Shown here piece by piece: positions 36,766-43,223 of a stretch of 64,000 nucleotides of DNA. Source of the stretch: Tangfeifania diversioriginum. Lineage in GTDB: Bacteria; Bacteroidota; Bacteroidia; Bacteroidales; Prolixibacteraceae. The translations under genes and the position numbers were made by a program. The notes beneath the pieces are model-generated. The model made no database searches, was not told the origin of the DNA, and worked only from the letters and a program-made list of their open reading frames with translations. The first letter of the stretch is position 1, and each line of letters begins with the position of its first letter. The stretch covers positions 124,001-188,000 of the forward strand of contig NZ_FQZE01000001.1 of NCBI RefSeq assembly GCF_900141875.1, in the 5' to 3' direction.

Positions 36766-38133
36766 ATGAGTGTATTGGTAGAAAAAGCAGATTTATCACT
36801 AAAATATACAGGGCACTACAACGATGTAAAAGATCTTCTGACTGAAGGTTCTTCGGATATTCTGAACAGCAAAAGGAACAAAGCTTTTCAGGATTTTGTA
36901 ATGCAGGGCATCCCCACTCGTAAGAACGAAAATTACAAATACACCAACCTGCAGCCACAGTTTTCGCCCGATTATAAATTCATCCATCAGCGGGAAAAAA
37001 CTGAATTGGATTTGAACCAGGCTTTCCGGTGCGATGTCCCACAGTTGGATACCCACCTGGCATTTATTTTTAACGGCTGGTATTACGAAGAAAACCGTTC
37101 GGTGGGGCAGCTGCCCGAAGGTGTAATTCTTGAAAGCCTTGAAAAAATTGCCATTGAGAAGCCGGAGCTGCTCGAAAAATATGCCCAGCTGGCAAATACC
37201 GAAGAAGACCCTTTGGTTGCTCTAAACACAACATTCGCCAAAGACGGCTATTTTTTATATGTGCCCAAAAACACTAAAATAGAGAAGCCCATTCAGCTGA
37301 TTAATTTCCTGCAGGCCGACAAAGATGCCTTTTCAACACAGCGCAACTTTGTTTATATTGAAGAAGGCGCCGATGTGAAAATGATTATGTGTGATCACAC
37401 CCTGAATTTGAATTCATACCTGAGCAACTCAGTGACTGAAATCTTTTTGGGGGCCAATGCGCACTTGGAATACTACTCTCTGCAAAACCAGCACAACAAA
37501 ACCACAAGTTTAAATTCGGTTTTCATTCACCAGGAAAAAGACTCAACAGCAACAACGCTAAATTCTTCGCTTCACGGTGGATTGATCAGAAACAACCTGA
37601 AATTTATTCTTAATGGTGAAAATGCAGAAGCCAATTTGTTTGGAATGGCCTTTATCGATCGCAAGCAGCATGTCGATAATTTCACGCAGGTTATCCACGC
37701 CAAACCGAACTGCATGAGCAACCAGGTGTATAAAAATGTGCTCGACGATGAATCCACCGGAGCATTTGCCGGTCGCATCCACGTTGTTCGCGATGCACAA
37801 AAAACCAACGCATTTCAGCGAAACAACAATTTGTTGCTTACCGACAGTGCCACCATGCAAACCAAGCCACAGCTCATTATCGATGCCGATGATGTAAAAT
37901 GCAGCCACGGTGCCACAGTGGGACAAATCGACGAGGAAGCGCTGTTCTATTTAAGGGCCCGCGGAATTGACGATAAAAAAGCACGACTAATGATGATGAA
38001 CGCGTTTGCGCACGAAGTCATTCAGCAAATAAAAGTAGAGCCACTGCGCGACCGTATTGACGAGCTGGTGGACAAACGACTGAAAGGTGAAGTGGCACGC
38101 TGCCACGAATGCGCCTATAACTGCGAGTGCTGA
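36766..38133 (+). CDS. sufD: Fe-S cluster assembly protein SufD
   Basis: SufD of 455 residues, paralogue of SufB and partner in the scaffold complex. The N-terminal helical part (SDILNSKRNKAFQDFVMQGIPTRKNENYKYTNL, seen in parts) leads to the SufBD beta-helix core (FVYIEEGADVKMIMCDHTL, HVDNFTQVIHAKPNCMSNQVYKN). The C-terminal motif KCSHGATVGQIDEEALFYLRARGI includes the conserved histidine. The tail ends in a Cys-rich CHECAYNCEC, which is unusual compared with SufD of E. coli and could bind metal. A terminator-like hairpin follows before sufS. Confidence 0.97.
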   Translation: MSVLVEKADLSLKYTGHYNDVKDLLTEGSSDILNSKRNKAFQDFVMQGIPTRKNENYKYTNLQPQFSPDYKFIHQREKTELDLNQAFRCDVPQLDTHLAFIFNGWYYEENRSVGQLPEGVILESLEKIAIEKPELLEKYAQLANTEEDPLVALNTTFAKDGYFLYVPKNTKIEKPIQLINFLQADKDAFSTQRNFVYIEEGADVKMIMCDHTLNLNSYLSNSVTEIFLGANAHLEYYSLQNQHNKTTSLNSVFIHQEKDSTATTLNSSLHGGLIRNNLKFILNGENAEANLFGMAFIDRKQHVDNFTQVIHAKPNCMSNQVYKNVLDDESTGAFAGRIHVVRDAQKTNAFQRNNNLLLTDSATMQTKPQLIIDADDVKCSHGATVGQIDEEALFYLRARGIDDKKARLMMMNAFAHEVIQQIKVEPLRDRIDELVDKRLKGEVARCHECAYNCEC

Positions 38134-38160
38134 AGTACTGCACCGCGCAAAAAATAATAG

Positions 38161-38208
38161 CCCGCAGCTTCCTTTATACCACATCGGAAATTGCGGGTTT
38201 CTTTTTTT
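38161..38208 (+). terminator. Terminator-like hairpin between sufD and sufS
   Basis: CCCGCA (38161-38166) pairs with TGCGGG (38192-38197) around an inner GGAA/TTCC pairing and is followed by a T-rich tail. It may reduce readthrough from sufBCD to sufS. A 119-bp gap separates these genes. Confidence 0.6.
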
Positions 38209-38252
38209 AAAGATGGTTTTTCTACCTTTAAACCCAGTTAAATTTTTATACG

Positions 38253-39473
38253 ATGAACTACGACATCAACAAAATAAGGAGCTATTTCCCGGTTTTAAAA
38301 CAGCAGGTTTACAACAAACCGCTGGTATATCTGGATAATGCAGCTACCACCCAAAAAACGGTTAAAGTGTTAATGGCTCAGGAAAAGCTTCATAACGATT
38401 ATTACGGAAACATTCACCGGGCAGCACACTACATGGCCGACAAATCCACTGCCGATTTTGAGGAGACACGCGACAAAGTGCAAAAATTCATCAATGCCGG
38501 AGCAAGGGAAGAAATCATTTTCACAAAAGGCACCACCGAAAGTGTCAACCTGGTGGCCGCATCGTTTTGCGAACAGTTTATTAAATCAGGAGACGAAATA
38601 ATTGTTTCTGAAATGGAGCATCACTCCAACATTGTGCCCTGGCAAATACAGGCTATAAACAAAGGCGCCAAAATTGTTAAACTGCCTTTCTCCGATTCCG
38701 GCATATTGCAATCGGGTGCCCTTCAGAATTTAATATCATCCAAAACAAAACTGGTGGCTGTAACACATGTTTCCAATGTTTTGGGCACCATCAACCCGGT
38801 GAAACAAATTATTGAAACCGCCCACAGCAAAAACATTCCGGTTTTTATCGACGGAGCGCAGGCAGTGCAGCACATCCCGGTGGACGTGCAGGAACTCGAT
38901 GCCGATTTCTATGCTTTTTCGGCCCATAAAATGTACGGTCCCAACGGAGTGGGCGTCCTTTACGGAAAACGAAAATGGCTCACCGAAATGCCTCCCTACC
39001 AGGGAGGTGGCGAAATGATAGCTGAAGTTTCTTTCGACAAAACAACATTCAGCGAAATTCCTTTCAAGTTTGAAGCCGGAACGCCCAACATAACAAGTGT
39101 CATCGCTTTTGGGGCTTCCATCGATATGCTTCAGGATATCGGACTTGTAAACATTTGGGAATGGGAGCACGAATTACTTGAATATGCCACTGCCGGACTA
39201 AAAGAAATTGAGGGGATGACAATTTACGGCGAAGCGCCCGAAAAATCAAGCGTTATTTCCTTTAATATAGAAGGAGTTCATTCTTTTGACCTCGGAACAA
39301 TGCTCGACAAAATGGGAATTGCTGTTCGCACCGGTCACCACTGTGCCGACCCGGTGATGCAGCATTACAATATCCCCGGAACTGTGCGGGCTTCATTTGG
39401 TCTGTACAACACCAAAGAAGAGATAGACCAATTTTTACATGCCCTGAAAAAAGTGGTGCAAATGTTTGCTTAA
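38253..39473 (+). CDS. sufS: Cysteine desulfurase SufS
   Basis: SufS of 406 residues, a PLP-dependent group II cysteine desulfurase that supplies sulfur for Fe-S cluster assembly. PLP-binding Lys226 lies in FSAHKMYGPNGVGVLYG and the active-site persulfide Cys364 in RTGHHCADPVMQ. Other motifs are YLDNAATTQKT, FTKGTTESVNLVA, SEMEHHSNIVPWQ and IDGAQAVQHIPVDVQ. It acts with SufE, encoded two genes downstream. The transporter gene between them starts 1 bp after the sufS stop. Confidence 0.98.
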   Translation: MNYDINKIRSYFPVLKQQVYNKPLVYLDNAATTQKTVKVLMAQEKLHNDYYGNIHRAAHYMADKSTADFEETRDKVQKFINAGAREEIIFTKGTTESVNLVAASFCEQFIKSGDEIIVSEMEHHSNIVPWQIQAINKGAKIVKLPFSDSGILQSGALQNLISSKTKLVAVTHVSNVLGTINPVKQIIETAHSKNIPVFIDGAQAVQHIPVDVQELDADFYAFSAHKMYGPNGVGVLYGKRKWLTEMPPYQGGGEMIAEVSFDKTTFSEIPFKFEAGTPNITSVIAFGASIDMLQDIGLVNIWEWEHELLEYATAGLKEIEGMTIYGEAPEKSSVISFNIEGVHSFDLGTMLDKMGIAVRTGHHCADPVMQHYNIPGTVRASFGLYNTKEEIDQFLHALKKVVQMFA

Positions 39474-39474
39474 A

Positions 39475-40467
39475 ATGAAGAAGTACCTGCCCGACAGAAT
39501 CATTCAGGCGGGCTTACCCGACTGGTTTATTTCCGGATTGTTCATGATGATTTTGGCAGCCTGGTTGAAACCCGGCATTGGCATGAATCTTCAACCGGTT
39601 CATCTCGGGTTGGTCATCGACATTGGGGTAGTACTTATTTTCTTTTTTTACGGCCTTAAACTCGACCCGGCCAGGCTGAAAACCGGCATGAGCAACTGGA
39701 AAATGCATGTGGCCATCCAGCTCACCACATTCCTGCTTTTCCCGCTGCTTGTTTTACCATTTTATCCACTGCTTAGAGCAACCAACCTTGAAATTTTCTG
39801 GATGGGTATGTTTTTTCTGGCAGCTCTTCCATCCACAGTTTCGTCCTCGGTGGTAATGGTTTCCATCGCGGGCGGTAACATTCCCGGTGCCATTTTCAAT
39901 GCGAGCCTTTCAGGCATTATTGGCATTGTAATGACCCCATTCTGGATGGGACTTTTTCTAACAAGCCAGTCAACCGGGTTTGACTTTTCACATGTACTAC
40001 TTCAACTCATCACACAAATTATAGTTCCCGTGGTTGCCGGACTGTTATTGCATCCGTATTTTGTACACTGGGTAAACCGTCACCTGTCCAAACTGGCGAC
40101 ATTCGATAAAATTATCATCCTGCTCATTGTTTACGAATCGTTCAGCCGATCATTTATGTCGGGAATATTTTCATCCGTGAGCTGGCTGACGCTTGGCGGA
40201 CTTTTCGCAGCAGTTATCCTGCTTTTTTTTATTGTTTTGAATTTCACAGGATGGCTGGCAGGAAAAATGCATTTTCAACGCGAAGATCGAATAACACTTC
40301 AATTTGCCGGAACAAAAAAATCGCTGATGCACGGTTCGGTGTTTTCCAGTGTGTTGTTCAACGGTATCACCGGTGCAGGAATTTTTTTGCTGCCCATTAT
40401 GATTTACCACAGTTTTCAGTTGTTTTACATTAGCATGCGCGCACGAAAAATATCAAAACAACCCTGA
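39475..40467 (+). CDS. BASS-family (bile acid:sodium symporter-like) membrane transporter
   Basis: A 330-residue membrane protein with about nine or ten hydrophobic helices and the SBF_like/BASS fold (Pfam SBF_like, PF13593). The ATG at 39475 is the likely start; the longer frame reaches back into sufS. Recognisable parts are MILAAWLKPGIGM, FFFYGLKLDPARL and FLAALPSTVSSSVVMVSIAGGNIPGAIFNASLSGIIG, which matches the SBF_like core (seen in parts). Substrate is unknown; members carry organic anions with sodium. Its position inside the suf operon, between sufS and sufE, is unusual and may hint at transport of a sulfur compound (inference only). Confidence 0.88.
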   Translation: MKKYLPDRIIQAGLPDWFISGLFMMILAAWLKPGIGMNLQPVHLGLVIDIGVVLIFFFYGLKLDPARLKTGMSNWKMHVAIQLTTFLLFPLLVLPFYPLLRATNLEIFWMGMFFLAALPSTVSSSVVMVSIAGGNIPGAIFNASLSGIIGIVMTPFWMGLFLTSQSTGFDFSHVLLQLITQIIVPVVAGLLLHPYFVHWVNRHLSKLATFDKIIILLIVYESFSRSFMSGIFSSVSWLTLGGLFAAVILLFFIVLNFTGWLAGKMHFQREDRITLQFAGTKKSLMHGSVFSSVLFNGITGAGIFLLPIMIYHSFQLFYISMRARKISKQP

Positions 40468-40514
40468 CCCTGAATAAATTAAAACATCGGTAACAATTCC
40501 GGCAAAATGCGGCA

Positions 40515-40522
40515 TAAATTTG
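40515..40522 (+). promoter_or_regulatory. Possible internal -7 box before sufE
   Basis: TAAATTTG fits TAnnTTTG, 58 bp before the sufE start, in the 112-bp gap after the transporter gene. No -33 element is visible, so an independent promoter is only possible. Confidence 0.3.
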
Positions 40523-40579
40523 TATGGAGATAAAAATTTCCGACATTTGTATCCTTAATTTCACATTTTTATTTGAAAT

Positions 40580-41023
40580 ATGACAATTGAAAAAGTTCAA
40601 CAAGACATAATTGAAGAATTTTCGGTTTACGAAGACTGGATGGATAAATATTCGTACCTCATCGAACTGGGGAACGAACTGGCGGACCTTCCCCCGGAAG
40701 AAAAAAATGACCAAAACCTGATAAAAGGCTGCCAGTCGCGGGTTTGGCTCGTGGCCGAAAAAAAGGACGGGAAAATCTATTTCAGGGGCGAAAGCGATGC
40801 CGTTATAGTTAAAGGTTTGGTGGCGCTGCTTTTACGAGTTGTTTCGGGCCGGAAACCCAAAGAAATTATTGAGAACGAATTACATTTTATCGACGATCTT
40901 GGACTGAAGCAACACCTGTCGCCCACCCGCTCTAACGGGCTGCTGGCCATGGTAAAACAAATCCGGTTGTACGCTGTTGCTTATGACAGGATGGAAAAAG
41001 AAGGAGGAACCCAAAATGGATAA
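40580..41023 (+). CDS. sufE: SufE-family sulfur acceptor
   Basis: A 147-residue SufE protein that takes the persulfide from SufS and passes it to SufB. The sulfur-accepting Cys51 lies in LIKGCQSRVWLVAEKK, the family signature, followed by SDAVIVKGLVALLLRVVSG. Full length for the family. The downstream SufT-like start overlaps its last 8 bases. Confidence 0.96.
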   Translation: MTIEKVQQDIIEEFSVYEDWMDKYSYLIELGNELADLPPEEKNDQNLIKGCQSRVWLVAEKKDGKIYFRGESDAVIVKGLVALLLRVVSGRKPKEIIENELHFIDDLGLKQHLSPTRSNGLLAMVKQIRLYAVAYDRMEKEGGTQNG

Positions 41024-41321
41024 AAGAATAGATCAGATAATAGAGAACCTGAAAGAAGTTTATGACCCCGAGATACCCGTAAATATTTATGATTTAGGGC
41101 TGATTTACAACGTGGATGTGGATGAAAACAACCATGCCCAGATTGTGATGACACTTACCGCGCCCGGGTGCCCGGTGGTGGATATTTTAATGGACGATGT
41201 TACCCAAGCCGTTCGTGCCGTTGAAGGAATCGAAGATGTAAATGTAGATTTAACTTTCGATCCGCCGTGGGACAAGTCGATGATGAGCGAGGAAGCCCGG
41301 TTGGAATTGGGGTTCTTTTAA
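41016..41321 (+). CDS. sufT: SufT-like MIP18/DUF59 Fe-S assembly protein
   Basis: A 101-residue protein of the MIP18 (DUF59) family, which assists Fe-S cluster maturation. The ATG at 41016 is preferred to an upstream in-frame start inside sufE, because a purine-rich ribosome site (AAGGAGGA, 41001-41008) lies 7 bp before it. Motifs are VYDPEIPVNIYDLGLIYNV, LTAPGCPVVDILMDD with the conserved Cys, and FDPPWDKSMMSEEAR. It overlaps sufE by 8 bases, so the two are translationally coupled. It ends right at a REP palindrome. Confidence 0.93.
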   Translation: MDKRIDQIIENLKEVYDPEIPVNIYDLGLIYNVDVDENNHAQIVMTLTAPGCPVVDILMDDVTQAVRAVEGIEDVNVDLTFDPPWDKSMMSEEARLELGFF

Positions 41322-41356
41322 AAACCCCTAAGGGTCGCGAAGCTCCCTTAGGGTTT
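41322..41356. repeat. REP palindrome 1 upstream of RAYT gene
   Basis: An imperfect palindrome with outer arms AAACCCCTAAGGG and CCCTTAGGGTTT and a central GCGAA. It begins immediately after the sufT stop and may act as its terminator. It is in direct orientation to REP 2 and is followed by another small palindrome, GCAATTAATTGC (41358-41369). Confidence 0.85.
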
Positions 41357-41393
41357 CGCAATTAATTGCAGCTAATTCAAACAATAATAAACA

Positions 41394-41984
41394 ATGTCAA
41401 CACCGCGCGAACCATTTGAACAGGAAGGATGGTATCATGTTTTCAACCATGCGCGTGGAAAAGATAATTTATTTTCTTCAGAATCCGATTATAATACTTT
41501 CCTCCAGTTAATCGAAAAATATATACTCCCAATTGCTGGCATTTATGCCTATTCACTGATGCCTAATCATTTCCACTTTCTGGTTCGGATAAAAAAAATT
41601 ACAATCCCGGAAAAGTTTAAAAATGAAAACGATTATATCGCTCACCAGTGGGGAAATACCCAAAACACCTATTCAAAAAAAATTAACTACAAAAGAGGAA
41701 CAAGGGGAGGTTTATTTTGCCAGTCGGTTGATCGAAATCTTATTAATTCTGAAGAGTACCGACAAATGGCTGTTGTTTATATTCATATCAACCCCGTGAA
41801 ACATGGTTTCAGTGCATCTCCGGAAAACTGGAAATTCAGCTCATACAAATCAATAATCGGAAAAGGAGTTACAAAGATTGAGCGGGACGAGGTAATATCA
41901 TGGTTTGAAAACCGGGAAAATTTTATTTTTTACCATAAAAGCAATGCGGATGATATTTACAGGGAAAAGTTTAATTTACGTTAG
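41394..41984 (+). CDS. REP-associated tyrosine transposase (RAYT)
   Basis: A 196-residue Y1-type HUH transposase of the IS200/IS605-related RAYT (Y1_Tnp) group. The HUH motif is His59-Phe-His61 in SLMPNHFHFLVRI. The catalytic Tyr is probably Tyr129 in VVYIHINPVKHGF, the family signature. The N-terminal part begins REPFEQEGWYHVFNHARGKDNLF. RAYTs mobilise and maintain REP sequences and usually occur as single domesticated genes, with no inverted-repeat element ends. Three REP copies with CCCTAAGGG arms flank the gene, one upstream and two downstream, as expected. The gene lies between the suf operon and queG. Confidence 0.93.
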   Translation: MSTPREPFEQEGWYHVFNHARGKDNLFSSESDYNTFLQLIEKYILPIAGIYAYSLMPNHFHFLVRIKKITIPEKFKNENDYIAHQWGNTQNTYSKKINYKRGTRGGLFCQSVDRNLINSEEYRQMAVVYIHINPVKHGFSASPENWKFSSYKSIIGKGVTKIERDEVISWFENRENFIFYHKSNADDIYREKFNLR

Positions 41985-41988
41985 TTGC

Positions 41989-42022
41989 AAACCCTAAGGG
42001 TTGCGAAACTCCCTTAGGGTTT
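41989..42022. repeat. REP palindrome 2 downstream of RAYT gene
   Basis: AAACCCTAAGGG and CCCTTAGGGTTT form a perfect 12-bp stem around a 10-nt centre TTGCGAAACT. It starts 4 bp after the RAYT stop. The centre matches that of REP 1 (TCGCGAAGCT) closely, so both are the same repeat in the same orientation. Confidence 0.88.
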
Positions 42023-42103
42023 AAAAAAAATTGAATAACCAGATATGATAAAATATTTCATTAAAAATCTGGATGAACAGTAAAATAAAGAAAACAACAA
42101 AAA

Positions 42104-42136
42104 TACCCTAAGGGAACTGCGTAACCCTTAGGGATA
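42104..42136. repeat. REP palindrome 3, inverted orientation
   Basis: TACCCTAAGGG and CCCTTAGGGATA flank a short centre (AACTGCGTAA). Its reverse complement aligns with REP 2, so it is inverted relative to it. With REP 2 it forms a BIME-like pair about 80 bp apart, upstream of queG. Confidence 0.85.
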
Positions 42137-42152
42137 AAGGGATGGGAAGAAG

Positions 42153-43097
42153 ATGCAAAACCAAAATAACATATCAGAAAAAATAAAATCGAAAGCTAAA
42201 GAGCTCGGATTTCTCGATTGTGTCATCCTCCCGGCTACTGAGCTCACTGAAGAAAAAGAGCATTTTCAGAACTGGCTCGATGCCGACATGAATGGCAAAA
42301 TGGGCTACATGGAACGCAACAAAGAAAAACGCCTCAACCCTCGACTACTTTTCGAGAATGCCAAATCCATCCTGATTGTCCTTCAAAATTACCACACCCA
42401 CAAAACACAGGAAGACCCCGATGCCCCGGTGATTTCAAAATACGCTTACGGCACCGATTACCATTTTGTAATGAAAGACAAGCTGAAAAGTTTGCTGCAA
42501 TTTATAAACAATGAATTTGGCCCCTGCAACGGACGGCCGTTTGTGGACTCGGCACCGGTGCTGGAGCGCGCCTGGGCACGCCGGGCCGGCCTCGGATGGG
42601 TAGGCAAAAACAGCAACCTGATTTCGGTGGAACACGGCAGCTTCTTTTTTATCGGTGAACTCATTCTCGACATCGAACTCCCGTTTGACCAGCCCAAAAT
42701 TGTCAGTGACCATTGCGGAAACTGCACGCGCTGTATCGATGCCTGTCCCACTAACGCCATTGTGGACAATCGCGTAATTGATGCCCGGAAATGCATTTCG
42801 TACCAAACCATTGAACTGAGAGGCGACCTTGACGAAAATCTGAAAGGACAGTTTGAAAACCGGGTTTTCGGTTGCGACATTTGCCAGGATGTTTGCCCCT
42901 GGAACCTGAAACCCGAACCACACGACGAACCACACCTGAAACCCGCCCCAAAACTACTTGAACTCACCCGCGAAGAGTGGTACAAAATGGAAAAACCGCA
43001 GTTTAATCAACTCTTTAAAAAATCAGCAGTTAAACGTACAGGTTTTAAAGGCCTGAAAAGAAATCTTGAATTTATTCAAACAAATACGGATGAGTGA
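42153..43097 (+). CDS. queG: Epoxyqueuosine reductase QueG
   Basis: QueG of 314 residues, the cobalamin-dependent iron-sulfur enzyme that reduces epoxyqueuosine to queuosine in tRNA. The N-terminal DUF1730 region (KSKAKELGFLDCVILPA, NKEKRLNPRLLFENAKSILIVL) is followed by KYAYGTDYH and RAGLGWVGKNSNLISVEHG. Two ferredoxin-like cluster motifs are present: CGNCTRCIDACP and CDICQDVCPWN. Full length without the HEAT-repeat extension seen in some bacteria. It starts 16 bp after REP 3 and reads away from the RAYT gene. Confidence 0.96.
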   Translation: MQNQNNISEKIKSKAKELGFLDCVILPATELTEEKEHFQNWLDADMNGKMGYMERNKEKRLNPRLLFENAKSILIVLQNYHTHKTQEDPDAPVISKYAYGTDYHFVMKDKLKSLLQFINNEFGPCNGRPFVDSAPVLERAWARRAGLGWVGKNSNLISVEHGSFFFIGELILDIELPFDQPKIVSDHCGNCTRCIDACPTNAIVDNRVIDARKCISYQTIELRGDLDENLKGQFENRVFGCDICQDVCPWNLKPEPHDEPHLKPAPKLLELTREEWYKMEKPQFNQLFKKSAVKRTGFKGLKRNLEFIQTNTDE

Positions 43098-43193
43098 GCC
43101 ACCTGGAAAAACCGGCTTTAAACTTTTACTCACTGCAATTCAGGGAAAAAACCAGTTGATTTGTCTTAAACTTAAAGAAACAAGAAACGTAAA

Positions 43194-43201
43194 TAGCTTT
43201 G
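43194..43201 (+). promoter_or_regulatory. -7 box upstream of the TonB-plug protein gene
   Basis: TAGCTTTG fits TAnnTTTG and lies 22 bp before the ATG at 43224. No -33 element at the right distance was seen. Confidence 0.4.
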
Positions 43202-43223
43202 GTTCACGCTGAATAATTTTTTC

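Noticed and set aside
41322-42136. Three palindromic repeats that could suggest a CRISPR array
   Set aside because: Spacing is irregular, one copy is inverted, a transposase gene lies between them, and no cas genes are present. REP/RAYT explains the pattern.
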